Shown here one piece after another: positions 35,464 through 45,436 of a stretch of 55,014 nt of DNA. Both the position numbers and the translations under genes were made by a program. Origin of the DNA: an uncultured SAR116 cluster alpha proteobacterium. GTDB lineage: Bacteria > Pseudomonadota > Alphaproteobacteria > Puniceispirillales > Marisalimonadaceae. The DNA lies in NCBI GenBank assembly GCA_902539895.1, contig CACBMD010000008.1, positions 1 to 55,014 of the forward strand. Reading direction: 5' to 3'. Every line of letters starts with the position of its first letter. The stretch's first letter is position 1. The notes under the pieces were generated by a model. That model was given only the letters and a program-made list of their open reading frames with translations. It made no database searches and was not told the origin of the DNA.

Positions 35464-37428
35464 ATGAAAAAAAATCTTTTGGACAACTACAATGCTTCTG
35501 AAATTAAAGTTTTAGAGGGATTGGAACCAGTTAGACACAGACCAGGAATGTACATTGGTGGCACTGACAATAACGCCATGCACCATCTTGCAACTGAAAT
35601 ACTTGATAACTCTATGGATGAAGTAGTTGCCAAATATGCTACTACAATAAACGTAAATTTACTTGATGATAATACTATATCTATTTCAGATAATGGTAGA
35701 GGAATACCTGTAGATAATCATCCTAAATTTAAGAACAAGTCAGCATTAGAAATTATAATGACCACTCTCCATTCTGGTGGAAAATTTACTAATAAAAATT
35801 ATACAACTTCAGGAGGATTGCATGGTGTTGGCGCCTCAGTCGTTAATGCTCTTTCTTCATTTATGAAGGTAGAGGTTATACGTGATGGATACTTACATGT
35901 GCAAGAATTTTCTCGCGGTTTACCGATCTCACCTCTTACAAAAAATAATAAGGTAAAAAAAAATAATGGAACAACTATTACTTTTAGACCTGATCATAAA
36001 ATATTTGGTGAAAATAATATTTTTAATCCTACTAAAATCTTTAATATGTTGGAAAATAAAGCTTTCCTTTTTAAAGGAGTTCAAATCAATTGGAATTGCG
36101 ATAAAATACTCTTAAAAAAAGATAGTATTGTACCGTCTTCTAAAAAATTTTGTTACATTAATGGAATTTTGGATTATATGAAACAAAAAACCACTTCGAC
36201 AACGTTTTTTACTTCTTCTTTATTTCATGGAAACGTTAATGTTAATGATGAAACAGTTGAATGGGTCGTAAGTTGGTTTGCTGATCATGAAACTGGTTTT
36301 ACTGAAACTTTTTGCAATACTGTACATACTCCACTAGGTGGAACACATGAGACTGGTCTGAGGTCAGCAATGACAAAAGGTATAAGAAATTTTGCTGAAC
36401 TCAGAGGTTTTAAGAAAGCTAATGAAATCTTATATGATGATTTAATGGTATCTTCAGGATTAATCTTATCAGTTTTTATTAAAGATCCTCAGTTCCAAGG
36501 ACAGACTAAAGAAAAACTTGTGAATACGTTTACCTCTAAAATTGTAGAGACTGCGATCAGAGATAGATTTGAGACTTGGTTATCAAATTTTAAAGAAGTT
36601 GGAGAGGATTTATTAAATAGAACAATTAATAATTATGAAGAAAGAAAAAGAAAAAAGAAAGAAAAAGAAGTTTCTCGTAAAACTATTTCCAAAAAAGTTC
36701 GTTTACCTGGGAAATTAGCTGATTGTTCAAGTGATAGCTTTGAAGAGTCTGAACTTTTCATAGTTGAAGGAGATAGTGCAGGTGGATCTGCAAAACAAGC
36801 TAGAGAAAGAATAACTCAGGCAGTTTTACCCTTAAAAGGTAAGATATTAAATGTAGCTAGTGCAACGAGTGAAAAAATGTCACAAAATCAAGAAATTAGT
36901 GACTTAAAACAAGCTATAGGACTAAATCAAGGTAAATCTATGAGTGTAGATAACCTTAGATATAATAAAATAATAATTATGACAGATGCAGACGTTGACG
37001 GAGCTCATATTGCAGCTTTACTGTTAACTTTTTTTTATAACAATTATCCAGAAATTATTGAAAAAGGACATTTGTATATTGCTCAACCACCTTTGTATAG
37101 AATTACTTTTAATGACCAATCCTTTTATGCTCAAAACGAAGAAATTAAAAATAAAATCATAAATGAAAAATTTAATGGTAAGGCCTTAATTAGTCGTTTT
37201 AAAGGATTAGGCGAAATGCCACCAGCTCAATTAAAAGTGACAACAATGTCGCCAAAAACAAGAAAATTACTTAAAGTTACTATTCCTAAAAGAGATATTA
37301 ATGAAGCTGACAAGAGAAGAGAAGTTGATAGTTTAGTTAATATACTCATGGGCAAAAAACCAGAACTTAGATTTAAGTATATTCAAGAAAATGCAAGTGA
37401 TGTAAGTGAATATGATATTCAAGTTTAA
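35464..37428 (+). CDS. parE: DNA topoisomerase IV subunit B
   Basis: ATPase subunit of the decatenating type II topoisomerase. GHKL ATPase motifs: EILDNSMDEVVAKY, DNGRGIPVDNHP and GGLHGVGASVVNALS. TOPRIM: LFIVEGDSAGGSAKQARER and TDADVDGAHIAALLLTFF. The 654-residue length fits ParE; GyrB in this class is about 150 residues longer because of a C-terminal insertion. The QK loop and a short KKEKEVSRKTISKK linker precede the TOPRIM domain. It is first in a two-gene plus-strand run with the RNA helicase. Confidence 0.9.
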   Translation: MKKNLLDNYNASEIKVLEGLEPVRHRPGMYIGGTDNNAMHHLATEILDNSMDEVVAKYATTINVNLLDDNTISISDNGRGIPVDNHPKFKNKSALEIIMTTLHSGGKFTNKNYTTSGGLHGVGASVVNALSSFMKVEVIRDGYLHVQEFSRGLPISPLTKNNKVKKNNGTTITFRPDHKIFGENNIFNPTKIFNMLENKAFLFKGVQINWNCDKILLKKDSIVPSSKKFCYINGILDYMKQKTTSTTFFTSSLFHGNVNVNDETVEWVVSWFADHETGFTETFCNTVHTPLGGTHETGLRSAMTKGIRNFAELRGFKKANEILYDDLMVSSGLILSVFIKDPQFQGQTKEKLVNTFTSKIVETAIRDRFETWLSNFKEVGEDLLNRTINNYEERKRKKKEKEVSRKTISKKVRLPGKLADCSSDSFEESELFIVEGDSAGGSAKQARERITQAVLPLKGKILNVASATSEKMSQNQEISDLKQAIGLNQGKSMSVDNLRYNKIIIMTDADVDGAHIAALLLTFFYNNYPEIIEKGHLYIAQPPLYRITFNDQSFYAQNEEIKNKIINEKFNGKALISRFKGLGEMPPAQLKVTTMSPKTRKLLKVTIPKRDINEADKRREVDSLVNILMGKKPELRFKYIQENASDVSEYDIQV

Positions 37429-37494
37429 GAGTTCAATTAACTATATGCTTTTTAAGTGCTATCAAAAATATAAAATTTGAATGAGGTTATAATT

Positions 37495-38757
37495 GTGAAA
37501 TTTGAAGATCTAGGTTTATGCAAAGAAATTTTGTTATCTTTAAATAACATTGGATATAAAGAACCAACTGAGATTCAAAAAAAAGCTATACCAAATATTT
37601 TAATAGGAAGAGATATATTAGGGTGTGCGCAAACAGGCACGGGTAAAACTGGATCGTTTATTATGCCTTTGATTGAGATTCTAAGTTCTGGAAAATCTAA
37701 ATCTAGAATGCCAAGATCACTTGTTTTAGCTCCTACTAGAGAATTAGCAATGCAAGTGTCTGAAGAATTTAGTAAAATAAATCAATATTTAAATCTTCAA
37801 ATGGTACTATTAATTGGTGGAACATCATTCACAGAACAAGAAAATAAATTGTCAAAAGGTGTAGATGTACTCATTGCGACACCTGGAAGGCTTTTAGACC
37901 ATATAGAAAGAGGTAAAGTTATAGTAAAAGATGTGAAATTACTTGTTATAGATGAAGCAGATAGAATGTTAGATATGGGTTTCATTCCTGATATTATTAA
38001 AATTAACAAACTACTACCTAAAATAAGACAAACTTTATTCTTTTCTGCAACTCTCTCAAAGGAAATAAGGAATATAGGCAAAGATTTGTTAATTAATCCA
38101 AAGGAAATCACTATAAACCCATATTCTTCAACATCAGAAAATATAGATAGTACTTTTATTAAAACTAATAATAATAATAAAATGATTGATCTAAAAAAAT
38201 TATTATATATTGACCCAATAAAAAGTGCTGTGATATTTTGTAATAAAAAAGCTGATATTGATAAGGTTAGTAGATTTTTAAAAAAAAATAAATTTAATAC
38301 TGTATCCCTTCATGGAGATATGGACCAAAATTTAAGAATTAAATCTCTTGAGAAGTTCAAAGAAAAATCTGCTAAAATGCTTATTGCTTCTGATGTAGCT
38401 GCAAGAGGTATTGATATAGATGGATTAAGTCATGTCTTTAATTATGACGTTCCAAATAATCCAGAAGATTACGTACATCGTATAGGTCGCACAGGAAGAG
38501 CTGGGAAAAGAGGTAAAGCATATACACTTTTTGATGATAATGACAATAGAACTATTATCTTGATTGAAAAACTGATAAAGAAAAAAGTTTATAAAACAAC
38601 CTTTGATAAAATATTGTCTTCACAAAATTTATCTTATAAAAATTTTAATCAAATTAAAGAAAACAAATATAGATCTAAAAATTTTCTCCTACCTGAGGAA
38701 AATTACTTAAGTTTTAAAGAAAGTGGTAAAATCCCAGAATTTTTAAATAAAAAATAG
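37495..38757 (+). CDS. DEAD-box RNA helicase, RhlE-like
   Basis: ATP-dependent RNA helicase (about 420 residues) of the RhlE group. In order: Q motif (FEDLGL ... GYKEPTEIQKKAIP), motif I CAQTGTGKTGSF, Ia APTRELAMQV, DEAD box as VIDEADRMLDMGF, SAT as FSATLS, and motif VI HRIGRTGRAGKRG. The C-terminal tail is short and basic. The frame is open from a TTG at 37477, but the GTG at 37495 (MKFEDLGL) fits the family start and has a GAGG site 9 bases before it. It ends directly against the convergent pepN stop, with no intervening base. Confidence 0.9.
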   Translation: MKFEDLGLCKEILLSLNNIGYKEPTEIQKKAIPNILIGRDILGCAQTGTGKTGSFIMPLIEILSSGKSKSRMPRSLVLAPTRELAMQVSEEFSKINQYLNLQMVLLIGGTSFTEQENKLSKGVDVLIATPGRLLDHIERGKVIVKDVKLLVIDEADRMLDMGFIPDIIKINKLLPKIRQTLFFSATLSKEIRNIGKDLLINPKEITINPYSSTSENIDSTFIKTNNNNKMIDLKKLLYIDPIKSAVIFCNKKADIDKVSRFLKKNKFNTVSLHGDMDQNLRIKSLEKFKEKSAKMLIASDVAARGIDIDGLSHVFNYDVPNNPEDYVHRIGRTGRAGKRGKAYTLFDDNDNRTIILIEKLIKKKVYKTTFDKILSSQNLSYKNFNQIKENKYRSKNFLLPEENYLSFKESGKIPEFLNKK

Positions 38758-41373
38758 CTAAATTAACGCTTTTTCAATTATTTCAGATAAATCATTAGAG
38801 ATAAATGGTTTATTAATACTTTTTAAAACATCTTTAATTTTGTTTTTTCTCTTACAAGAGTAATCTTTAAATCTTGTCAAAGGTAGAATTAGCCTAGCTG
38901 CAGCTTGTGGATTAGTTTTATCAATAATTGCAACCTGCTCAGAGACAAATTTATAACCAGAAGAATCGTTTGCATGAAACAATAATACATTTTCTCTTTG
39001 AAAAGTACTTAAAACAGATCTAAGTTTATTTGGATTTTTATAATCAAAATCTTTATGTTTTAGTAGATTTTTGATTAAATTTAAACCATGTGTTTCGATA
39101 TTTAAAGTCGACATCATTTCAAACCATTTTTCAATAACTAAGTGATTATTTTTCCATTTTTTGTAAAAATCATTTAAGTAATTCAATGCCGTCTGATTAT
39201 TAGCCAAACATAATGATTTTAATCCTATGATTGAAAGTGTCATATTTTTACTAAATGTTATTTTTTTTGCAATCTTAATCCCTATTGAACTTTCAATTAG
39301 AATTAAATATTTTAATATTTTTTCTAATAAAAGTCGTTCTCCAAAGCATTTATCATCTTCTATTTTGCTTTTAAATAGTTTTAAAGCATTAATCTCAAAA
39401 ACTTCTTGTAAACCTAAGCCAATTCTTTTCATAAAATCTCTTTTTCTTTTGAAAATTGAAATTGGATCTGCATCTTTTGATAAATTTTCAAATGTAACTC
39501 GGGGTGGTAATTCTAGAAGCAATGCCATTAATGAATAATTTATTTTTTTTTCTAAAATTAATTCTCTTAATGTTTTTATTAAAATATTTAAATTAAACTT
39601 TTTAAAAAAATAGTTTAGGTATAAATTTTGAGCAGCATCCCATTTATTAAATGAATCATTATCAAATTTAAGTATATGAATATACTCATTCATTTTTATA
39701 TCTGTTTTTAAAAGTACTGGAGCAGAAAAATCTCTCAATATTGAAGGAATAATTTCCTTTTCTCTGCAGATTACTGAGACTTTATCTTTGCTTTTAGATA
39801 GTAAATAGACGTGTTCGTATCTTAATTTTGAGTTGTTGAGACTAAATTTAACGAGGGATCCTTTTTTATCTAAAAAAGCAATTTTTATTGGAATAGGTAA
39901 GTTACTAATTTTATTATTAATCTTTTGAGAAAAATTAAGCTGTAATCCTGAGTCATTTTCTTTTCTAGTGATTTTTAAATTAGGAGTGCCAGATTGGGAA
40001 TACCATTTTTCAAACATACTTAAATCTAATTTACTCCCATCAGCTAATGCTTTTATAAAATTCTCACACGTAACTGCCTTTCCATCATATCTTTTAAAAT
40101 ATAAATCCATTCCTTTTTTATACAAAGTATTACCAAGATAATTATAAATCATCCTAATAACCTCAGCTCCCTTTTCATAGATTGTTGGAGTATAAAAATT
40201 GTTAATTTCCTTATATTCATCTGGTCTTATAGGATGACTATTTGATCCTGCATCTTCTGTAAACTGAATTGACCTTAGTAGAGACACATCTTCTATTCTT
40301 TTAACACCTCTGTTGTTCATATCACCCGAGAATTCTTGATCTCTAAAAACAGTCAAGCCTTCTTTCAAAGTTAATTGAAACCAATCTCTACAAGTTACTC
40401 TATTCCCAGTCCAGTTATGAAAATACTCATGAGCAACAATGCTTTCTATATTTTGTAAATCTCTGTCAGTAGCAGTTTTCTTGTTAGCTAGAACAAACTT
40501 TGAATTAAATATATTTAAACCTTTGTTTTCCATAGCTCCCATGTTGAAATGACTAACAGCCACTATCATAAAAGTATCTAAATCGTATTCTAATCCATAT
40601 TTTTCTTCATCCCATCTCATCGCTTTTTTTAAACTATTCATAGCGTAATTAGTAAAATTTTTATTTCCTATTTCAGTAAAAATATTAATTTTAATTTCTT
40701 TATTTGATGATGTTAAATATTTAGAAGAATTAGATTCTAGATTACCTACGACTAGTGCAAATAAATAAGAAGGCTTAGGAAATGGATCGTGCCAGACTTT
40801 GAACAGTCTATTAGATTTTCCATTTTTGTTTTTAATAATACCTTCTTCAATTAAATTACCATTACTAAGTATGGTTTTATATTTATCCGTTACTTCTATT
40901 CTAACTGTAAATAAACTCAAACAATCAGGTCGATCTGGAAACCAAGTGATTTTTCTGAAACCTTCTGCTTCACATTGAGTACATAACATATTATTGCTTT
41001 GATATAAGCCTTCCAAAGAATTGTTTGTTGAAGGATATATTTTTACTTCAGTAATTATTTTTACAAAAGTTGTATTTGAAGGCACTGGTATTATGATAGC
41101 TTCATTTTGTTTTTTTAAACTATCAGTTTCAACATTTATAGGATGATTATCATCAAGAATTAGTTCAAATTTTTTTGTAAATAAGTCAACTCCATTTAAT
41201 TCTAGATGACTTTTTAAATTATAATGAATTATGTTCTGAGTGTTATTTTTTTGGAATATTATTTGAGATTTGACGATGGTATATTTATCAAAAATTAAAA
41301 AATCTAAAAATGTATTTTTTGCCAGCCAATATAAAGGCTTATAATCAAATCTTTTTTTAATTACATGTTTCAT
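38758..41373 (-). CDS. pepN: Aminopeptidase N (M1 family)
   Basis: Zinc metallopeptidase of 871 residues removing N-terminal amino acids from peptides. Substrate motif GAMENKG (~290). Zinc site HEYFH (~317) followed 18 residues later by the third ligand in KEGLTVF. RDWFQLTLKEG and the downstream YEKGAEVIRM (with the catalytic-site Tyr) are typical of the bacterial PepN subgroup. The C-terminal half is an alpha-helical domain. No signal peptide, hence cytoplasmic. It lies 11 bases after gcrA on the same strand. Confidence 0.94.
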   Translation of the reverse strand: MKHVIKKRFDYKPLYWLAKNTFLDFLIFDKYTIVKSQIIFQKNNTQNIIHYNLKSHLELNGVDLFTKKFELILDDNHPINVETDSLKKQNEAIIIPVPSNTTFVKIITEVKIYPSTNNSLEGLYQSNNMLCTQCEAEGFRKITWFPDRPDCLSLFTVRIEVTDKYKTILSNGNLIEEGIIKNKNGKSNRLFKVWHDPFPKPSYLFALVVGNLESNSSKYLTSSNKEIKINIFTEIGNKNFTNYAMNSLKKAMRWDEEKYGLEYDLDTFMIVAVSHFNMGAMENKGLNIFNSKFVLANKKTATDRDLQNIESIVAHEYFHNWTGNRVTCRDWFQLTLKEGLTVFRDQEFSGDMNNRGVKRIEDVSLLRSIQFTEDAGSNSHPIRPDEYKEINNFYTPTIYEKGAEVIRMIYNYLGNTLYKKGMDLYFKRYDGKAVTCENFIKALADGSKLDLSMFEKWYSQSGTPNLKITRKENDSGLQLNFSQKINNKISNLPIPIKIAFLDKKGSLVKFSLNNSKLRYEHVYLLSKSKDKVSVICREKEIIPSILRDFSAPVLLKTDIKMNEYIHILKFDNDSFNKWDAAQNLYLNYFFKKFNLNILIKTLRELILEKKINYSLMALLLELPPRVTFENLSKDADPISIFKRKRDFMKRIGLGLQEVFEINALKLFKSKIEDDKCFGERLLLEKILKYLILIESSIGIKIAKKITFSKNMTLSIIGLKSLCLANNQTALNYLNDFYKKWKNNHLVIEKWFEMMSTLNIETHGLNLIKNLLKHKDFDYKNPNKLRSVLSTFQRENVLLFHANDSSGYKFVSEQVAIIDKTNPQAAARLILPLTRFKDYSCKRKNKIKDVLKSINKPFISNDLSEIIEKALI

Positions 41374-41384
41374 AATACATTATA

Positions 41385-41783
41385 TTAACTTTCTCTCGTA
41401 TTAGTATATGCAAGAATGGAATGTTCTTCACAGTAAGGTCTACCAGGAATTATTGAAGTACCACAAAAAGAAAAACCAGGTAATTTGGGGTCACCAATAG
41501 GCCAACAACATCTATTTCTCGACCATTCAACATCCCTTAACATGATTTTTAAAGGTAAAACCTTGCTATTTTCTGAATTATTAGATTGCTGATTTTTTCT
41601 AGGATCTCCTGACTTAGAAATCGGTGAATTTCTTTTTGGTAAACCCATTCTATGAGCTTTTCCTGCAATTGCATTTCTGGACACACCAATTTCGTTTCCA
41701 ATTTTTGTTATTGGCAAACCATCATCCCAGAGTTTTCTTAATTTATTTAATTTATCTTCATCCCAAACAAAATTATTTTCCAT
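41385..41783 (-). CDS. gcrA: GcrA cell-cycle regulator
   Basis: Alphaproteobacterial transcription factor that binds sigma70 and methylated GANTC promoters. The 132-residue chain shows the canonical N-terminal helix-turn-helix (FVWDEDKLNKLRKLWDDG ... IGNEIGVSRNAIAGKAHRMGLPKR), a variable linker, and the C-terminal cysteine-containing sigma70-binding domain (RNRCCWPIGDPKLPGFSFCG, GRPYCEEH). Its presence supports assignment to the Alphaproteobacteria and predicts a CcrM methyltransferase elsewhere in the genome. It lies between an AroE-like gene (13 bases upstream) and pepN. Confidence 0.95.
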   Translation of the reverse strand: MENNFVWDEDKLNKLRKLWDDGLPITKIGNEIGVSRNAIAGKAHRMGLPKRNSPISKSGDPRKNQQSNNSENSKVLPLKIMLRDVEWSRNRCCWPIGDPKLPGFSFCGTSIIPGRPYCEEHSILAYTNTRES

Positions 41784-41796
41784 TATGTTTCCTTTA

Positions 41797-42594
41797 CTAC
41801 CACAGATCTAAAAAATTACCTGCTAAATCAATCTGACTTTCTATCATATATTTTCCATAATGAACAGGTCGACCTAAATTTTTTGCTATTTTTAATAGTT
41901 CAGTTTCTAAAGGTTGCATTATAATGTCTGCAATGACTGAATTGGATGAAGTTTTACTTACATCAAAAGGAAGTTTGTCATCTTTATGTAATCCTAAACT
42001 AGTAGCGTTAATAATAATATCATAATGGTTTAATAAGTAATTATTATTATATTCATTTGCTTGTACGAATAAATTCTTATCAATAACTTTTATTTTCTTT
42101 ATCAATTCATTTGCTTTATCAAAATTACGATTAATTATTTGTAAAGATTTAATTTTTTGCTTTGCTAAAGAACAAGCTATAGAAACTGCAGCACCACCAG
42201 CACCAAAAATACAAACATTTTTGTTTTTTATTATAAAATTTTGCCCCAAAAATCCAGCAATAAAACCTTGACCATCAAAATTATTACCAATCATTTTTCT
42301 ATCTTTATCAAATTTAATCCAATTTACAGATTGAGTAAATTCAGCGTCTTGTTCAAGATGGTCACATAAATTAGCAATAGATGTTTTATGAGGAATAGTA
42401 ACAGTCATTCCTTTAAAATTTTTGATTTTTTTTAGAGAAGTTATTACATTTCGTAAATTATCTTTATTTATATGAATAGGAACCATAACCGCATCAATAT
42501 TTTTTGCTTTAAAAATAGAGGTAAAAATAGTTGGAGCTTTAACATGATCAATTGGATCGGCAAGACATCCATAAATTTTTGTGGAACCTAACAT
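41797..42594 (-). CDS. Shikimate dehydrogenase-like protein with altered substrate-binding residues
   Basis: A 265-residue AroE-family NAD(P)-dependent dehydrogenase. Conserved: TVTIPHKT (catalytic Lys), the Asn of the VN motif (TQSVNWI), the catalytic Asp in NNFDGQGF, VCIFGAGGAA for cofactor binding, IINATSLGL, and ESQIDLAGNF. However, the N-terminal shikimate-carboxylate site HSxSP reads HVKAP, so both serines are replaced (Val18, Ala20), and NTDG reads NFDG. This is characteristic of AroE-like paralogues rather than true AroE. It may act on another hydroxylated acid. The gene lies 10 bases after msrB. Confidence 0.8.
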   Translation of the reverse strand: MLGSTKIYGCLADPIDHVKAPTIFTSIFKAKNIDAVMVPIHINKDNLRNVITSLKKIKNFKGMTVTIPHKTSIANLCDHLEQDAEFTQSVNWIKFDKDRKMIGNNFDGQGFIAGFLGQNFIIKNKNVCIFGAGGAAVSIACSLAKQKIKSLQIINRNFDKANELIKKIKVIDKNLFVQANEYNNNYLLNHYDIIINATSLGLHKDDKLPFDVSKTSSNSVIADIIMQPLETELLKIAKNLGRPVHYGKYMIESQIDLAGNFLDLW

Positions 42595-42604
42595 AAGTTA
42601 ATTA

Positions 42605-42979
42605 TCATCTACTTTTTATAAAGTTTAGAGAAGCAGAATTAATACAATATCTTAATCCTGTGGGTTTTGGGCCATCAGGGAAAACATGACCTAAATGAGC
42701 ATTGCATTCTGCACAATGAACTTCTGTTCTTTGCATAAAAAAAGAATTATCAACTGATTCACCAATTACTTTATCTGAAACTGGTTCATAAAAAGAGGGC
42801 CAACCAGAACCTGAATCATATTTAGTTTCACTAGAAAAAAGAGGTGTATCACAACAAATACAATTATAAACACCAGGATCTTTTTTGTCCCAATAAATTC
42901 CAGAATAAGCTGGCTCTGTATCATGTTGTTGGGTAATCCTATATTGTTCATCTGTTAAGTGTTTTTTATTTAAAGTCAT
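42605..42979 (-). CDS. msrB: Peptide-methionine (R)-S-oxide reductase MsrB
   Basis: Repairs methionine-R-sulfoxide in proteins. The 124-residue length is typical. Structural zinc cysteines are in CICCDTPLF and [12 protein letters not shown]. The catalytic Cys is in [11 protein letters not shown] (~111) and the substrate-side segment in [11 protein letters not shown]. No signal peptide, hence cytoplasmic. Same strand as the AroE-like gene 10 bases downstream. Confidence 0.95.
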   Translation of the reverse strand: MTLNKKHLTDEQYRITQQHDTEPAYSGIYWDKKDPGVYNCICCDTPLFSSETKYDSGSGWPSFYEPVSDKVIGESVDNSFFMQRTEVHCAECNAHLGHVFPDGPKPTGLRYCINSASLNFIKSR

Positions 42980-43062
42980 GTAATTAAAGCCATAATTTTT
43001 TCAATAGTTTTATATTTGTTAATTATATTTATTCTATTTTAATAAAAAAATAAATTTGTATT

Positions 43063-43668
43063 TTATGGTTTAAGTAATTTTCTTATGAATAAAACTCTCA
43101 TTACAAAAGTAATCCAACATAATATACCAAAAATATATGCTATATAGTTTACAAACTCATTTAGAAAAATCATCATTATAAAACATATAATTGTCTCAAA
43201 ACCTTCTGTAATTCCTCCAGCATAAAAAAAAGATTTTTTTTGACCATCAGTAATTGATAATTTATTTTTTTCAATAATCCATGCTGAGGCAAGAAAACTT
43301 GTTTGAGTTGCAACAAAACTCAATAACAGGAAACTTATTGAATAAGCGTTATCTAAATCTAGTAATATGAAAGATATTGGAAATAATGAATAAAACAAAA
43401 AATCTAGTACAATATCATAAAATGCACCAAGGTCTGTTGCTCCAACAAATCTTGCCATTGCTCCATCTAATCCGTCACAAAGTCTGTTTAGACATAAAAA
43501 AGTAAAAGCATAAATAAACATTGCGTTTGCAATAGAGTAAAAACAACAAAGCCCAAATAAGAAACCAATAAAAGATATTGTGTTAGGATTGATATTAAAT
43601 TTTGATAGTTTTTTTACAAATACACCTAAAACAGGCTTTAAAATTTTATTTAATTTTGCGTCAATCAT
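43063..43668 (-). CDS. CDP-alcohol phosphatidyltransferase family membrane protein
   Basis: Phospholipid-synthesis integral membrane enzyme of 201 residues with about five to six hydrophobic segments. The catalytic signature DGLDGAMARFVGATDLGAFYD with the following VLD fits the DG-x2-AR-x8-G-x3-D-x3-D motif, so it should be active. The head-group alcohol (glycerol-phosphate, inositol-phosphate or other) is not readable; neighbours give no clue. It lies 14 bases after the LysM protein gene on the same strand. Confidence 0.85.
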   Translation of the reverse strand: MIDAKLNKILKPVLGVFVKKLSKFNINPNTISFIGFLFGLCCFYSIANAMFIYAFTFLCLNRLCDGLDGAMARFVGATDLGAFYDIVLDFLFYSLFPISFILLDLDNAYSISFLLLSFVATQTSFLASAWIIEKNKLSITDGQKKSFFYAGGITEGFETIICFIMMIFLNEFVNYIAYIFGILCWITFVMRVLFIRKLLKP

Positions 43669-43682
43669 TAAAATAATTTTAA

Positions 43683-44708
43683 TTAATTTTTATTTGGTAT
43701 TATGAAAAGCTGTTTAGGGTAAATTAAATCTGGATTTTTAATTTTATCTTTATTTAGTTCAACAATATCAATATACCGATTTCCTAGTCCTAACCTTTGA
43801 TAAGCTATGTTCCAAAGAGCATCACCTTTTTGGACAATGATTAATGTTTTGCCATTTGCATTTTCAATACTTTTACCATTTATTACAAGAGAGTTTTCAC
43901 TTAAAACTTTACCATTTTTACCTAATAAAACAGCAAAAACTTTTTGTTTCCCCGCAATTAGTTTACCAGGAATAGATAAGGTCCATTCATCATTAATAAT
44001 TTTAGTTGAGGAAGTTTCTTTACCTGTAAAGCCAGCATTTACTTGAACACCATTATAAGCTATTCCTGACAAAATAAGTTGACCTGATTTTGAGTCATGT
44101 GTGATAGCTAAAATTTTAATTTGAGGATCTTTTGCTAAAATCTTAGCAGATTTCTTGTCATCTTTATTAATCTCTTCCTTTTTACCTAGACCAGGAGCTT
44201 GAATGACTTTGGCACCTAATTTACCTTGACCGTCAACAATAGCGACAATTGGTAGATCATCTTTTTTCCCAGTAACGTTAATTGCAACAGATTTATTTGC
44301 AATTACTACTTTATTGTCTCCTGTTGTTTGCTTGAAAGATAAAAAATATTCTCCACTATTTAATTGCTTTTGTGGCACAGCAACAAAATCTCCAACCTTA
44401 TCACTTTTTGTAACAGAAATTACTTCTGAATTAGAAATTACTTCTATTGTTGAATTGGGCAATCCTTTTCCTGCAATAACAAGACTACCGTCTGGCCTTA
44501 CTCTTACAACTTCTAATTTTATTGTTTCAGCAGTTTCTTCTTTAGTTGGTTTTACTTCGATTGGTTTAGCATCAACTACTTTGTTTACCAAAGGAACAAC
44601 TACTTCTTTATCATCAAGAGTTTCATTTTCATAAAAAACCACGATAAAAGCTGTAGCTGCTATTATTGCACCAGCTATTAAAAAATATATTGCTTTTGAA
44701 GACTTCAT
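43683..44708 (-). CDS. Membrane-anchored LysM-domain protein
   Basis: A 341-residue envelope protein: N-terminal membrane anchor (YFLIAGAIIAATAFIVVFY, residues ~8-26), a charged linker, and an Ig-like or beta-rich central region with repeated 'pleasing' strands (VRVRPDGSLVIAGKGLPNSTIEVIS and later ILSGIAYNGVQVNAGF). A C-terminal LysM domain follows (LIIVQKGDALWNIAYQRLG ... NPDLIYPKQLFIIP), which binds peptidoglycan. The architecture resembles alphaproteobacterial LysM proteins of unknown role. Periplasmic topology is inferred. Confidence 0.82.
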   Translation of the reverse strand: MKSSKAIYFLIAGAIIAATAFIVVFYENETLDDKEVVVPLVNKVVDAKPIEVKPTKEETAETIKLEVVRVRPDGSLVIAGKGLPNSTIEVISNSEVISVTKSDKVGDFVAVPQKQLNSGEYFLSFKQTTGDNKVVIANKSVAINVTGKKDDLPIVAIVDGQGKLGAKVIQAPGLGKKEEINKDDKKSAKILAKDPQIKILAITHDSKSGQLILSGIAYNGVQVNAGFTGKETSSTKIINDEWTLSIPGKLIAGKQKVFAVLLGKNGKVLSENSLVINGKSIENANGKTLIIVQKGDALWNIAYQRLGLGNRYIDIVELNKDKIKNPDLIYPKQLFIIPNKN

Positions 44709-44800
44709 AGAAAACCTTGTTATAAAATAATAATTTATATTAAAGTAAATAACTAGAATAATATATAAAATTTTAAAGTTTGTTATTTTAAGAGGTGATA

Positions 44801-45364
44801 TTGAAAAAAAAAAATATATGTGTATTTGGCGGTTCTAAATCTGGTAAGAATAGTGAAAATGTAATTATCGCTAAGAGTATTGGTCAAATCATTGCAGAAA
44901 ATAATTTTGATATTGTTTTTGGTGGTGGGGAAAATGGTATAATGGGATCAGTATCAGAAACAGCAATTAAGAATGGCTCTAAAACAACAGGTATAATACC
45001 TAATTTTTTAATTAAAAATGATATAAAAGAGACAAAACATTCAAATAAATATAATACCAACTTAATAATTACAGAGAATATGCACCAAAGAAAAAAAATC
45101 ATGTATGAAAAATCTGATGCTTTCTTAATCTTACCAGGCGGTGTAGGAACACTTGATGAATGTTTCGAAGTTTTAACTTGGTGCCAATTAAGTCAAATTG
45201 TTAATAAAAAAATTGGCATCATTAATTTTAATAATTTTTGGGATCCTCTTATTTTTTTGATTAATCATCTAATTAGAGAAGAATATATGGGATCACATAA
45301 TTTGAATTATTTTGAAGAATTGAAAAACAAAAATTCTTTAAAATTTTTTTTAAAAAATATTTAA
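44801..45364 (+). CDS. LOG-family protein (cytokinin riboside 5'-monophosphate phosphoribohydrolase-like)
   Basis: Rossmann-like nucleoside-monophosphate phosphoribohydrolase of about 187 residues. N-terminal ICVFGGSKSG, VFGGGENGIMGSVSE, and the signature LPGGVGTLDECFEVLTW (PGGxGTxxE) are all present. LOG proteins cleave AMP-type substrates; the bacterial role is often purine-related. The start is ambiguous: TTG at 44801 has an AGAGG site 5 bases upstream, while an in-frame GTG at 44795 lies within that site. I prefer 44801. Confidence 0.88.
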   Translation: MKKKNICVFGGSKSGKNSENVIIAKSIGQIIAENNFDIVFGGGENGIMGSVSETAIKNGSKTTGIIPNFLIKNDIKETKHSNKYNTNLIITENMHQRKKIMYEKSDAFLILPGGVGTLDECFEVLTWCQLSQIVNKKIGIINFNNFWDPLIFLINHLIREEYMGSHNLNYFEELKNKNSLKFFLKNI

Positions 45365-45436
45365 TTATTGTAATTATTTATGTATGTATAAATAAGTTTT
45401 AAACACAAAATTTCTAAGAAAAAATAAGGACATAAA

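Noticed and set aside
35464-37428. Assignment as gyrB
   Set aside because: Length of 654 residues without the C-terminal insertion of alphaproteobacterial GyrB, so ParE is the better call.
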